From Halothiobacillus sp. (lineage in GTDB: Bacteria; Pseudomonadota; Gammaproteobacteria; Halothiobacillales; Halothiobacillaceae): a stretch of 46,030 bases of DNA. The stretch spans positions 1-46,030 of the forward strand of contig NZ_JAQTTX010000021.1 in NCBI RefSeq assembly GCF_028710545.1. The letters are read 5' to 3'. Positions 19,496-29,101 of this stretch are shown here, in pieces; positions within the stretch are counted from its first letter, which is position 1; each line of letters opens with the position of its first letter. The notes under the pieces were generated by a model that made no database searches, was not told where the DNA came from, and was given only the letters and a program-made list of their open reading frames with translations. The translations under genes were made by a program, and so were the position numbers.

Positions 19496-20908
19496 ATGTC
19501 ATCAACATCCTCTACCAGTATGGCCGGCTCACTGAGTCCCAGCGGTATTTCATTCTCGGGGCTCGGTTCGGGGCTGGATATCAATAGCATTGTTACTCAG
19601 CTGGTGAATGCCCAGGGGCAGCCGCAACAGCAGTTATTGAACAATCAACAGGATGCGCTGAATACCACGCTTTCGGCTCTTGGACAGTTGAAGAGCGGTT
19701 TGTCCGGCGTTCAGTCGGCTGTGGATGCGCTGAGCAACATCGACACATATCGGACACGAACCGTGACGATTGGCAACACGGCATTGCTGAACGCAACAGC
19801 CTCGCCCGGAACGGCGCAAGGCGTATACCAGGTTGAAGTTGATCAGTTGGCCACGGCACAAAAGCAGGTGTCCGCAGGTTATGCGTCGGCAACCAGTACC
19901 GTGGGTTCCGGTGCGCTGACGTTCACCACCGGGTCCGGTAGTTTTACGGTCAACGTCGCAGCGACCGATTCGCTCTCGACCATCCAGAGCAATATCAACG
20001 CGGCTTCGGGTAATACCGGGGTTCAGGCTTCGATCATCAACGTGGATAACGGATCGGGTGGAACGGTATCCAAATTGGTGTTCACCGCAACACAGACCGG
20101 GTCGGCCAATGCCATTACCGTAACGGCTGCTGATTCCGACGGTAACAATACGGATGCCATTGGGTTGTCGGCGTTGGCTTCGAACAACCTGACTCAGGTG
20201 GCTGCTGCACAGGATGCAATCATCAAGGTTGATGGTCAGCAGGTAACCAGTTCAAGCAACACTGTTTCGTCTGTGGTGACCGGCCTTACCATGAATCTGA
20301 CCCAGGCCCAACCTGGGGTGACGACGACGATGACCGTGGGGACGGATAACTCACCGCTCACAACCGCGTTGCAGAACCTGGTTACGCAATACAACGCCTA
20401 TCAAAAGACTTACAGCAGTCTGACATCCTACGATCCTTCGACGAATGTAGCCGGGCCGCTGCTGGGGGATGCGACCGCCTCAAGTACCAATAGCGCCCTG
20501 CGTTCCATATTCGGCAACAATATCAACACGGGTAGCACCACCGTTCAGAATTTGGCTGATATTGGGCTGCAAATCGACCAGAACGGTGTCATGTCGTTGG
20601 ATACGACAAAACTCAACAGTGCCTTGCAGGCCGACCCGAGTGCCGTGCGGAGTCTCCTCACGGGTTCGGGAACAGGGTTTGTTTCCCAGGTCGATAAACA
20701 GCTCAACCCATTCCTGCAATTTGGAGGGACATTTGATAGCCGCACACAGAGCATCAACTCTCAGTTGAGCAGTATTGCGCAGCAGCAGTCCGATTTAACC
20801 CTGAACTTGCAGCAGTATCAGAAGACACTCTTGAATCAGTTTACGGCGATGGATTCCTATGTGGCGCAAATGAATCAGTCATTGAGTTTCTTGTCAAAAT
20901 TGAATTAA
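19496..20908 (+). CDS. fliD: Flagellar filament cap protein FliD
   Basis: The 470-residue FliD (HAP2) forms the cap under which flagellin is assembled. The N-terminal signature GLGSGLDINSIVTQLV lies near residue 21, the middle is Ser/Thr/Ala-rich beta structure, and the C-terminal coiled coil ends QMNQSLSFLSKL. AGGAGTGG precedes the ATG at 19496. It belongs to the fliC-flaG-fliD-fliS series. Confidence 0.96.
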   Translation: MSSTSSTSMAGSLSPSGISFSGLGSGLDINSIVTQLVNAQGQPQQQLLNNQQDALNTTLSALGQLKSGLSGVQSAVDALSNIDTYRTRTVTIGNTALLNATASPGTAQGVYQVEVDQLATAQKQVSAGYASATSTVGSGALTFTTGSGSFTVNVAATDSLSTIQSNINAASGNTGVQASIINVDNGSGGTVSKLVFTATQTGSANAITVTAADSDGNNTDAIGLSALASNNLTQVAAAQDAIIKVDGQQVTSSSNTVSSVVTGLTMNLTQAQPGVTTTMTVGTDNSPLTTALQNLVTQYNAYQKTYSSLTSYDPSTNVAGPLLGDATASSTNSALRSIFGNNINTGSTTVQNLADIGLQIDQNGVMSLDTTKLNSALQADPSAVRSLLTGSGTGFVSQVDKQLNPFLQFGGTFDSRTQSINSQLSSIAQQQSDLTLNLQQYQKTLLNQFTAMDSYVAQMNQSLSFLSKLN

Positions 20909-20997
20909 CGACTTAAGTTTTGCCAACTTCTGTCGATAAGGTGAAGGCGGGCAAGCGATGTCTTGTCACCAATATAGACTCAGGAGAATCAAAAGTT

Positions 20998-21414
20998 ATG
21001 TACGCCAAGGCTTATGCACAAAATTATCATCAGATTGATCTGACGGCCGAGGTTGAGCAGGCATCCCCTCATCGTCTCGTGACGATGTTGTTCGAAGGGT
21101 TCTTGAAGCATGTGGCAAAGGCCAAGGTTGCCATGGAACTCGGTCAATATGATGTCAAAGCCCATAACGTGAATCTTGCAATGAACATTCTGGTCGGGCT
21201 CAAAGGTGGCTTGAGTCACGATGCCAGCCCGGAGTTGGCGAATCGGTTGTTCGAGTTGTACGACTATTGCGAACGCCGCCTGCTCGATGCAAGTGCACGG
21301 CGGGATCTGGCTGGATTTGACGAGGTGGACGGTTTGATTCGCCAAATCAAGGAAGCCTGGGAAGCAATCGGTCCAAGCGAGGAAGTTCGTCGAATCGAAG
21401 CTGCCGTCGCTTAA
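20998..21414 (+). CDS. fliS: Flagellin export chaperone FliS
   Basis: The 138-residue FliS binds the C-terminus of flagellin in the cytoplasm and prevents early polymerisation. SPHRLVTMLFEGFLKHVAKAK near residue 30 and the final helices are typical. The ATG at 20998 has AGGAGA about ten bases upstream; the frame is open further upstream, but that part shows no FliS similarity. Immediately followed by a fliT-position gene. Confidence 0.95.
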   Translation: MYAKAYAQNYHQIDLTAEVEQASPHRLVTMLFEGFLKHVAKAKVAMELGQYDVKAHNVNLAMNILVGLKGGLSHDASPELANRLFELYDYCERRLLDASARRDLAGFDEVDGLIRQIKEAWEAIGPSEEVRRIEAAVA

Positions 21415-21417
21415 TCG

Positions 21418-21795
21418 GTGCCGAACATGTCACCTGCGGTGCCTGAGGTATTACAAAGCCGTCTTGATGTCCTGCAGCGTTTGGGCGTTGTGGTTGATAA
21501 GGCTGCCGCGCGGTGGTTGCCGGATCAGACAGGGCGTTTCGATCAGGAGGCGTTGAACTCCATTGCCGAGGCGCGGCGGGTGATTGAGCTCACGGTCGAT
21601 CTGGCTTTGGCGCATGGTTGCGCCGAAGCGCCCGCCGTTCTTGCAATGAGAAAGGCGTGGGAAGATCGTTTCGCAACCCTCGCATCTGCCATCAAGCAAA
21701 AACACACAAGCTTGACCGAGTCTGCACAAATACGCAGCAGACAGACGCAAGCCGCAAAAGCCTATATTGGCACGAAGGGCCTGGGTCAGGCCTGA
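21418..21795 (+). CDS. Small helical protein in the fliT position
   Basis: A 125-residue, mostly helical protein starting three bases after fliS, either at GTG 21418 or at ATG 21427. In many gammaproteobacteria a chaperone or regulator of FliT type follows fliS, and the size and helical, charged composition fit. However, I recognise no diagnostic motif, so the assignment rests on position. The C-terminal part (SLTESAQIRSRQTQAAKAY) is Gln/Ala-rich. Probably co-translated with fliS and involved in flagellar export. Confidence 0.7.
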   Translation: MPNMSPAVPEVLQSRLDVLQRLGVVVDKAAARWLPDQTGRFDQEALNSIAEARRVIELTVDLALAHGCAEAPAVLAMRKAWEDRFATLASAIKQKHTSLTESAQIRSRQTQAAKAYIGTKGLGQA

Positions 21796-21811
21796 ATTGA
21801 CCGCGCCAGGT

Positions 21812-21832
21812 AAGCGTTATCTCACGACGCTT
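21812..21832. terminator. Possible weak terminator between convergent flagellar genes
   Basis: AAGCGT and ACGCTT form a 6-bp stem with a 9-nt loop in the 49-bp gap between the two convergent stops. There is no clear T run on either strand, so this is only a candidate. Confidence 0.3.
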
Positions 21833-21844
21833 CCATTCTCCCGT

Positions 21845-24451
21845 TCAAGACATATTCAGTTGGTGCAGCAACGTGCCCAGCTCGTTGAGTAGTTTGGCTT
21901 TTTCTGCGGGCGCGCAATAGTTCGCGAGCTCCATGCATTGCCTGATCCCCTCTGTCGAACGTAGCCGATTGAACAGTTCGGCGAGCATCAGGATGCGTTG
22001 ATGGTCCCCTGGGAATAGGGTCAGGTAGTTGGCATAGGCTTCAACGGCGTGTGTGTCATCATTTCGCAGTGTGGCGAGTTTTGCCGACAGAAGCCAATGA
22101 CCGGGGTTCAGGGCCGATGCCATATCCAGCGCCTGGTTGGCCTGTTCCGGATTGCCCAGGGTGAGACTGACGCTGGCAATGCGCAATAAACAGTGCTCGA
22201 GTAGTGTGGTGTCGTGTTCTGTGGATGCATGATTCAAGACGTCCTCATAAGCAGACATGGCATTGACCAGTTTATGACCAAGCTCGGCCTGAAGTCCTTT
22301 CAGATAGGCGCCATACGGTGCTGCCTGGGTTTGATCGGGGTGAACGGACAGTGCGTGTTCGAGTGCCTGTAACGCGACGAGGTTGTGCTGGGAAAAATAC
22401 ATTTCAGCCAATCGGAGGCTGGCTTTTGGGGCGCGTCTTGCTTGGTTACGCTCGCGGTCGGCGGCAATCATGTCTGTGATCTTGCGTTCGTAATGTGCCT
22501 CGGCGTGTGCAACGACTTGTTCCGCTAGATTGCGCGACGTTTTCAGCCAGAGCACACGCTCGGTCTCGTCTCCTTGCTCATAGCGCTCCAGGATCTCTTG
22601 GGAAGGCGTCGTGTCGTCGAGTTCCAGTTGCCGCGTATGCAGCCTGTATTCCAGATTCGGGAACAGGGTACGGAGGAATTGGGCGCCGCGCCGGATGGCA
22701 TCATAAAAACGATGGGTGAGGTTCTCGGCTTGCTTTGCATCGAGCGCAAAAAAATCGTGTGGGATATCCGTGGCGATCAGTTCGTGTTGAGCTACGGCTC
22801 TGACCAGTTCTTCCGCCTCCGTCAGTCGGTGGCGCATGAATCGGTCGATGGCCCGTATGCGACGTTGATGCAATGCTTGTCTAGCCGGGTTCACCATTCT
22901 GAAAAAGGCATGGTTGGCCTCAATGGCAAGTTGCGCCAAGACCTCGATTTTCCCGAGGTCTTCGTTCATTTGTTTCAGCGCTTCGCTCACGTGATCCAAG
23001 TGTTTGCGTCGATCTTCCGACGAGTAGCTGAGTACTTCGTCGAGGGGTGTGCGATCAAACGGCTCGGTTGACCAGTCGATCTCATCGAGTGGCTTGAAAG
23101 TCACGCCTGGGATGACGGCGCCATGACGTGAGGGATTGATCAACCTGACCCCTTTCTGTGCCAGATGGCTGGCAAGTATTCTCATCATGTCGATCCCGGC
23201 GAAATAGTCGGGTGTCGTCCAGGCGGTGTCGCCCTGATTGGTGGTGACCTTGACCGCGGTATAGTCGAGCAAGGGGCCACTGGATGCTTCGCTGCTGCCT
23301 TTGGCGTGTGTTTGCCCCTCGGGGGAGTGGCATAAATCCAGACCCGCAAAGGCAACTTCCGTAAAGCCGAGATAGGCTGCAAGCATGACGCAGGTGTGCG
23401 TTACGGTCGGCCCGGTGGAAGTCAGATTATCAATGGGGTTGAGTGGAGCCTTGTCGTCGTCCCCGCTGGTTTTCCTATCCTGTTTCTCATTCCAGGGCAG
23501 CAAGTTGTCTGTATACAGAATTTTATGGGGCCAGCGATTGGTGATGCCTGGGTAGGCATGGTTGCCGGACACCAAAATGGTATTGGGTGGAAAGTCGAAC
23601 ATCTGACGGCTGACCGTCAGGCTGATGGGGTGAGGATCGACGGTGGCAATGAGGTCGGGGTGGATGCCTGTTGCCAGCAACCGGGCACTGATCCGCGACA
23701 CGGCAATCAGAAACAGACGATCTCGATTGGCTTTGATCCAGTCGATTTCAAGATCAAGTGACGGCCCACCAGCCAGAATCAGTGCCTTTTTGCCCTGAAA
23801 AATCCCTTTGAGTGGCACCAAATGGGCAAAGAAGTTCGGAATATTCCCAAGTTGCGCCTTGATGAAGGGCAGCTTGCCCAGGTTTGCCGTGGTGATGTAC
23901 CGACGGCTACTCAACTCGGCGTCCAGTTCGCCAGCCAACTCCAGATAGACCGGTGTGGTGTGATCAAGCGCCGCGAGCGACCGTTCAAACACAACGCCCC
24001 CGACTCGGAAATAATCATCGAGCAGCAGCAACCGCGCTGTTTCCGGCCATTGGTCGGGGGTGATCAGATGAACGTAATCGTCAAGTTGCTTGGCGATCTC
24101 GGGTTGTGCCGACAGGATGTGCGCAATAGGCGCAGGCTCGATGAACACCCAGCGTGACCCTCGGGGAAGGGGTTGGTGAGACTGGACGTAGTGAATGAGT
24201 TGCCCCGAATCGCTGCCGACGATGACGAACAGGCAGTCCTCTTTGTGCAGGCGATGCGAAAAATGACGTTTGAGAACGCTTTGCGCGAAACTTTCGCTGG
24301 GGGGCGAGGGCGAGACGTCGTTTGTACCGAAGTGTAGTCCGTTCAGTGCGGGGATGATCCAGTCACCATGAGCAGTTTGCACCAAATCGAAAGTGAGTTC
24401 ATCGTTCAGCAATTCATTGGGTGATAGATTGGTGGCGTTGCTCATAAACAA
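21845..24451 (-). CDS. Maf flagellin glycosyltransferase with TPR-like C-terminal region
   Basis: An 868-residue protein of the motility-associated factor (Maf, DUF115) family, enzymes thought to transfer nonulosonic acids from CMP onto Ser/Thr of flagellin in the cytoplasm. The central Maf domain contains KALILAGGPSLD at about 225, AVSRISARLLATGIHPDLIATVDPH, and LDLCHSPEGQTHAKG. The last 200 residues or so form repeated helix pairs with a TPR pattern (for example NPEQANQALDMASALNPGHW), a likely protein-binding extension. Starts at 24451 and 24445 are both possible. It is convergent with the fliS side and divergent from the leg operon, which would make its sugar donor. The flagellin at 18050 is the obvious acceptor. 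Confidence 0.88.
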   Translation of the reverse strand: MFMSNATNLSPNELLNDELTFDLVQTAHGDWIIPALNGLHFGTNDVSPSPPSESFAQSVLKRHFSHRLHKEDCLFVIVGSDSGQLIHYVQSHQPLPRGSRWVFIEPAPIAHILSAQPEIAKQLDDYVHLITPDQWPETARLLLLDDYFRVGGVVFERSLAALDHTTPVYLELAGELDAELSSRRYITTANLGKLPFIKAQLGNIPNFFAHLVPLKGIFQGKKALILAGGPSLDLEIDWIKANRDRLFLIAVSRISARLLATGIHPDLIATVDPHPISLTVSRQMFDFPPNTILVSGNHAYPGITNRWPHKILYTDNLLPWNEKQDRKTSGDDDKAPLNPIDNLTSTGPTVTHTCVMLAAYLGFTEVAFAGLDLCHSPEGQTHAKGSSEASSGPLLDYTAVKVTTNQGDTAWTTPDYFAGIDMMRILASHLAQKGVRLINPSRHGAVIPGVTFKPLDEIDWSTEPFDRTPLDEVLSYSSEDRRKHLDHVSEALKQMNEDLGKIEVLAQLAIEANHAFFRMVNPARQALHQRRIRAIDRFMRHRLTEAEELVRAVAQHELIATDIPHDFFALDAKQAENLTHRFYDAIRRGAQFLRTLFPNLEYRLHTRQLELDDTTPSQEILERYEQGDETERVLWLKTSRNLAEQVVAHAEAHYERKITDMIAADRERNQARRAPKASLRLAEMYFSQHNLVALQALEHALSVHPDQTQAAPYGAYLKGLQAELGHKLVNAMSAYEDVLNHASTEHDTTLLEHCLLRIASVSLTLGNPEQANQALDMASALNPGHWLLSAKLATLRNDDTHAVEAYANYLTLFPGDHQRILMLAELFNRLRSTEGIRQCMELANYCAPAEKAKLLNELGTLLHQLNMS

Positions 24452-24598
24452 ACCGGGTCATGAATAGGGAGAGTGCGCTTGGGGACAAAATCAGGAACAG
24501 GGTATCATGGCACGGATATTTTTTAGGCAATGGCGTCCGGGTTGTTTTGTGCGAGTCGAAACAAGGCTGCAATAAATCACCACTTGGATTTTTCGGAA

Positions 24599-25630
24599 AT
24601 GACAATGGAAAAAAATACGCTGGATCATCCGGGCTCCCGGTCGCCTGATGGGGTGCGTGCACTGGTCACCGGAGCAGATGGATTTATCGGCTCTCACCTT
24701 GTCGAGATGCTGGTCTCACGCGGCTACTCGGTGCGGGCGCTGGCTCAGTACAACAGCTTTAACCATTGGGGCTGGCTGGAAGATGTGGCTTGCAAGGACG
24801 CCATCGAGGTCGTTGCCGGCGATATTCGCGACGCCCACTTCTGCCGACACATGATGAAGGATGTCGATGTTGTGTTTCATCTGGCGGCACTGATCGCCAT
24901 TCCGTATTCGTATATCGCCCCGGATAGTTACGTGGATACCAACGTGCGTGGCACATTGAATGTATGCCAGGCGGCTCTGGATGCGGGCGTGAAGCGAGTC
25001 ATTCACACCTCGACCAGCGAGGTATACGGCACGGCGTGCTACGTGCCGATCGACGAGAAGCATCCGCTCCAGCCACAGTCGCCGTATAGCGCATCCAAAA
25101 TTGGTGCCGATGCGATTGCCCAGAGTTTCCAGAACAGTTTCAGCCTGCCGCTCACGGTCGCCCGGCCATTCAATACCTACGGCCCACGTCAGTCCGCCCG
25201 AGCGGTGATCCCGACCATCATCAGCCAAATCGCTTCCGGCAGGCCGCGAATCGAACTGGGCGATTTGTCACCGACACGCGATTTCAATTATGTCGAAGAC
25301 ACCTGTCGCGGGTTCATTGCCCTGGCCGAGAGCGAGGCGACGGTTGGCGAGGTGGTTAATATCGGCTCGAACTTCGAGATTTCGATCGGGGACACCTTGC
25401 ATCTGATCCGAGAATTGATGGGCAGCGACATCGAAGTAGTACATGACGATCAGCGCGTTCGACCCACCAATTCCGAAGTATTCCGTCTGTGGTGCGACAA
25501 CAGCAAGATTCACTCGTTGACCGGCTTCAAACCCGAGGTTGATATCCGGCAAGGGCTCGCGCGCACGATCGATTGGTTCACGAATCCGGACAACCTGCGC
25601 CGCTACAAGACCGATATCTACAATGTTTGA
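24599..25630 (+). CDS. legB: NAD-dependent sugar-nucleotide 4,6-dehydratase LegB
   Basis: An extended short-chain dehydrogenase that removes water from nucleotide-linked GlcNAc, the first step to legionaminic acid. The Rossmann motif VTGADGFIGSHL is near residue 24, HTSTSEVYG holds the Ser/Thr, YSASKIGAD holds the catalytic Tyr and Lys, and RPFNTYGPRQSAR follows. ALAQYNSFNHWGWL is typical of LegB. ATGs at 24599 and 24605 both follow GGAA; the frame extends 23 codons upstream but without similarity. It is the first gene of the operon and overlaps legC by eight bases. C. jejuni LegB uses GDP-GlcNAc, other systems UDP-GlcNAc. Confidence 0.9.
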   Translation: MTMEKNTLDHPGSRSPDGVRALVTGADGFIGSHLVEMLVSRGYSVRALAQYNSFNHWGWLEDVACKDAIEVVAGDIRDAHFCRHMMKDVDVVFHLAALIAIPYSYIAPDSYVDTNVRGTLNVCQAALDAGVKRVIHTSTSEVYGTACYVPIDEKHPLQPQSPYSASKIGADAIAQSFQNSFSLPLTVARPFNTYGPRQSARAVIPTIISQIASGRPRIELGDLSPTRDFNYVEDTCRGFIALAESEATVGEVVNIGSNFEISIGDTLHLIRELMGSDIEVVHDDQRVRPTNSEVFRLWCDNSKIHSLTGFKPEVDIRQGLARTIDWFTNPDNLRRYKTDIYNV

Positions 25631-26777
25631 CGAATTCATTCAGTTTGTCCGAGCGCTGTACGACGAGCCATCGGCCCCGATCCCGCTGCACGCGCCGGTC
25701 ATGGGAAATCCCGAGAAAGAAGCTGTCGCCGCGGCGATCGATTCAACCTTCGTTTCCAGCGTGGGTGCGTTTGTCACCGAGTTCGAGCGGGCGATTGCCG
25801 AGTTTACGGGCGCCAAATACGCAGTGGCGACGGTCAATGGCACGGCGGCCTTGCACATCGCACTCTTGGTTGCGGGCGTGCGGCCGGGCGATCTGGTCAT
25901 CACCCAGTCGTTGAGCTTTATCGCCACCTGCAACGCCATTCATTATTGCGGTGCCGACCCGCTGTTTATCGATGTGGACGAACACACGCTCGGCCTCTCG
26001 CCCGTGGCACTTCAAAGCTGGCTTGAACGCCATGCGGAACGGCGGGCAGAGGGCTCTTTCGAACGGGCGACAGGGCGGCGAATTCGCGCTTGCGTGCCGA
26101 TGCATACCCTCGGGCATCCGGCGGATATCAATGCCATAAAACCCATCTGTGACGAATGGTCGTTGATGCTGGTCGAGGACGCGGCGGAGTCGCTCGGTAG
26201 CACCGTCGGCAACGCACATACCGGCACCTTCGGGCGAATGGGGGTGTTCAGCTTCAATGGCAATAAAGTCATCACCACGGGCGGCGGCGGCATGATCGTG
26301 ACCGATGACGAGGTACTTGCCGCTCGCGCAAAGCACCTGACGACCACCGCGAAAAAGCCGCACCCCTGGGCGTTCGAGCATGATGAAGTGGGCTACAACT
26401 ACCGCCTGCCGAATCTGAATGCGGCATTCGGCGTCGCGCAAATGTCCCGCTTGCCCGGTCTGCTCGCCAGCAAGCGCGAAGTGGCGTCCCGATACGCGCA
26501 GTGGTGCGCGGCCAACGGTTGGGTATTCGTGCCCGAACCTCAGGGCGCGCGAAGCAACTACTGGCTCAATGCGCTGCGACTGTCTGATCGGCAAACGCGT
26601 GATGCCTTCCTTGCCGCCACGAACGAATCGGGGGTGATGACCCGGCCGCTGTGGACGCCGATGCACCGTTTGCCGATGTATGCCTCGGGAGTGCGTGAGC
26701 CGTTGCCGGTCACGGACGCCTTGGCGGATACGCTGGTGAATATCCCCAGTTCAGCCCTCACTGACGGTCGTTCGTGA
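25623..26777 (+). CDS. legC: PLP-dependent sugar aminotransferase LegC
   Basis: A 384-residue DegT/DnrJ/EryC1 aminotransferase that aminates C4 of the LegB product. VNGTAALHIALLVAGV near residue 76 binds PLP phosphate, VEDAAESLGS carries the Asp that contacts the pyridine nitrogen, and the Schiff-base lysine is in FSFNGNKVITTGGGGM at about 217. The start ATG at 25623 overlaps the legB stop by eight bases. The stop overlaps the legG start by one base (TGATG). Tight coupling with legB supports the Leg rather than the Neu pathway. Confidence 0.9.
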   Translation: MFDEFIQFVRALYDEPSAPIPLHAPVMGNPEKEAVAAAIDSTFVSSVGAFVTEFERAIAEFTGAKYAVATVNGTAALHIALLVAGVRPGDLVITQSLSFIATCNAIHYCGADPLFIDVDEHTLGLSPVALQSWLERHAERRAEGSFERATGRRIRACVPMHTLGHPADINAIKPICDEWSLMLVEDAAESLGSTVGNAHTGTFGRMGVFSFNGNKVITTGGGGMIVTDDEVLAARAKHLTTTAKKPHPWAFEHDEVGYNYRLPNLNAAFGVAQMSRLPGLLASKREVASRYAQWCAANGWVFVPEPQGARSNYWLNALRLSDRQTRDAFLAATNESGVMTRPLWTPMHRLPMYASGVREPLPVTDALADTLVNIPSSALTDGRS

Positions 26778-27955
26778 TGCGAAGAATCGCAGTCATCACC
26801 GGTACGCGAGCCGATTACGGTTTGCTGTACTGGTTGATTCACGACCTGCATCAGGTAGAAAGCATCGACTTGCAATTGATTGTGAGCGGCATGCACCTGA
26901 TGACGGAATTCGGCCACACCGTCGATGTGATTGAACGGGATGGTTTTCCCATCGCCGCTCGCGTCGATTTGCAGTTGTCGTCCGACAGTCCGCAGGCGGT
27001 CGCCCATGCGATGGGCGTCGGGTTGATCGGGTTCTCCGATGCGCTGTCGCGTTTGGCGCCCGATCTGGTCGTGATTCTGGGCGATCGGTTTGAAATGCTG
27101 GCGGCGGCCAGTGCGGCGTTCACCTTGCGCATTCCGATTGCCCATATTCACGGCGGGGAGGTGACGGAAGGCGCTCTGGATGAAGGATTCCGCCACGCCA
27201 TCACCAAGCTGTCCGCCGTGCATTTCACGGCGGCGGAAGCCTATCGGCAGCGCGTGATCCAGATGGGCGAACAGCCGGATCGAGTATTCAATGTCGGCGC
27301 ACCCGGCCTGGATCATGTCCGCCGAACACCGTTGCTGGATCGGGTAGATTTGGAAGCGGCGCTCGACTTTCGCCTGGGCGTGCTCAATTTCCTCGTTACT
27401 TTTCATCCGGCCACGCTCGATATCGAGGACGCTGTCAGCCAATGTCGGCAGTTGTTGGCGGCTCTGGATGCCTTCCCCGATGCTCACATCGTGTTCACGC
27501 TGCCCAATGCCGACCCCGGCGGGCGGGCGATCATCCCTGCGCTCGAGGCTTATGTTGCGCGGCATCTCGACCGTTGCCGCCTTTATGCCTCGCTGGGACA
27601 GTTGCGCTATCTTTCGCTGATGCGTCAGGTTCAGGTCGTGATCGGCAACTCGTCCAGTGGCATTATCGAGGCCCCAACCTTTGGGGCGGCCACCGTGAAT
27701 ATCGGTGATCGCCAGAAAGGTCGTCTGCGCGCCAGAAGCGTCATCGATTGCGTTGCCGAACGGTTTTCGATTGAGCAGGCGATTGCCCGAGCCGTGGAAC
27801 CAGAGTTCCAATCATTGTTGCCGACGATGGAAAACCCCTATGGCGCGGGCGATGCATCGGGGCGGATGCTGGCGGTATTGCGTTCGGTTAATCTTTCAGA
27901 ACTGGGGCGCAAACCGTTTTTCGATCTGCCCGATCGGGCAAGCCGGATGTCCTAA
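26777..27955 (+). CDS. legG: Hydrolysing nucleotide-sugar 2-epimerase LegG (NeuC family)
   Basis: A 392-residue GT-B-fold enzyme that inverts C2 and releases the nucleotide, giving the 6-deoxymannosamine derivative used by LegI. ITGTRADYGLLYWL at the N-terminus, ILGDRFEMLAAASAA near 96, HIHGGEVTEGALDE near 120 and GNSSSGIIEAP near 294 are the NeuC/LegG signatures. ATG 26777 is preferred to the GTG three bases before it. It follows legC in the operon. Whether it acts on a GDP- or UDP-linked sugar is undecided. Confidence 0.9.
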   Translation: MRRIAVITGTRADYGLLYWLIHDLHQVESIDLQLIVSGMHLMTEFGHTVDVIERDGFPIAARVDLQLSSDSPQAVAHAMGVGLIGFSDALSRLAPDLVVILGDRFEMLAAASAAFTLRIPIAHIHGGEVTEGALDEGFRHAITKLSAVHFTAAEAYRQRVIQMGEQPDRVFNVGAPGLDHVRRTPLLDRVDLEAALDFRLGVLNFLVTFHPATLDIEDAVSQCRQLLAALDAFPDAHIVFTLPNADPGGRAIIPALEAYVARHLDRCRLYASLGQLRYLSLMRQVQVVIGNSSSGIIEAPTFGAATVNIGDRQKGRLRARSVIDCVAERFSIEQAIARAVEPEFQSLLPTMENPYGAGDASGRMLAVLRSVNLSELGRKPFFDLPDRASRMS

Positions 27956-28021
27956 ATGGACAGTCATGAGTAGGGAAGAACAGAACATGCGTCCCAATCA
28001 CCCGCCAAAAGAGGCGTTTTC

Positions 28022-29101
28022 ATGAGTCAACCGTTGATCATCGCCGAAGCGGGCGTGAACCATAATGGCCAGGCTGATCTGGCGTTCGGCTTGGTTGAAG
28101 CGGCCGCCAAGGCCGGTGCTGATGTGGTCAAGTTCCAGACCTTCAAGGCTGAATTGCTCGTCACCGCCGATGCTCCCAAAGCCGAATACCAGCAACGCGC
28201 GACGGGCGCACGTGAGTCGCAGTACGCGATGCTCAAGCGGCTTGAACTCTCTGCCGATCTTCATCACGAACTCAAGCGTGAGGCCGAACGGTTGGGTTTG
28301 GAGTTTCTCTCGACCGCCTTCGATTCGCAAAGCCTGCGATTCTTGGTTGAGGAGGTGGGCTTGAAGCGTCTGAAACTGCCTTCCGGCGAGCTGACCAATG
28401 CGCCCTTCGTGCTCGAACATGCACGCACGGGTGCCGAATTGATCGTTTCCACGGGTATGGCGAATCTGGCGGAGATCGAACAGGCGCTGGGGGTGATTGC
28501 GTTCGGCCGAATTGCGGGCGCGGATGAACAGCCGTCCGTGGATGCATTCAAGGCGGCCTATGCCTCGGCGGAAGGTCAGGCGGCATTGAAGTCGGGCGTG
28601 ACACTTTTGCATTGCACCAGCGATTATCCCGCCGCGCCGCAAGCCATTAATCTACGCGCCATGGACACGCTCTCGGCGGCGTTTGGGTTGCCGGTCGGTT
28701 ATTCCGACCACACGCTGGGCATCGCCATGAGTATTGCCGCTGTGGCTCGCGGCGCCCGTGTCGTTGAAAAGCATTTCACGCTGGATCGCCATCTGGAGGG
28801 GCCGGATCATGCGGCATCGCTGGAACCGGATGAATTAACCCAAATGATTCGCGGCATTCGGGATGTTTCCAAGGCATTGGGCGACGGCATCAAGCGTCCG
28901 CAGGCGGCGGAGCTTTCCACGGCCCGTGTGGCGCGCAAAAGTCTGGTCGCGCGGGTGCCGATTCGTGCTGGGGAGCCGTTTACAACAGATAATTTGACTG
29001 TGATGCGCCCCGGTACCGGATTATCGCCCATCGGGTATTGGGAACTGCTCGGTAAAACGGCGAGGCGGGACTACCCGGCGGGGAGCTTGATCGTTGACTA
29101 A
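28022..29101 (+). CDS. legI: Nonulosonate synthase LegI (NeuB family)
   Basis: A 359-residue NeuB-type synthase that condenses the amino-sugar with phosphoenolpyruvate to form a nine-carbon sialic-acid-like sugar. The TIM barrel begins IIAEAGVNHNGQADLA, with KFQTFKAE near 38, STGMANLAEIE, GYSDHTLG and EKHFTLDR following in order. A C-terminal SAF (antifreeze-like) domain starts around 295 with RKSLVARVPIRAGEPFT. In context with legB/legC the product is probably legionaminate rather than neuraminate. AGAGG precedes the ATG. The stop overlaps the next gene. Confidence 0.93.
   Translation: MSQPLIIAEAGVNHNGQADLAFGLVEAAAKAGADVVKFQTFKAELLVTADAPKAEYQQRATGARESQYAMLKRLELSADLHHELKREAERLGLEFLSTAFDSQSLRFLVEEVGLKRLKLPSGELTNAPFVLEHARTGAELIVSTGMANLAEIEQALGVIAFGRIAGADEQPSVDAFKAAYASAEGQAALKSGVTLLHCTSDYPAAPQAINLRAMDTLSAAFGLPVGYSDHTLGIAMSIAAVARGARVVEKHFTLDRHLEGPDHAASLEPDELTQMIRGIRDVSKALGDGIKRPQAAELSTARVARKSLVARVPIRAGEPFTTDNLTVMRPGTGLSPIGYWELLGKTARRDYPAGSLIVD

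Noticed and set aside
26558-27811. Minus-strand frame of 417 codons opposite legC/legG
   Set aside because: Antisense to two clear enzymes in a coupled operon, with composition typical of a GC-rich shadow frame.
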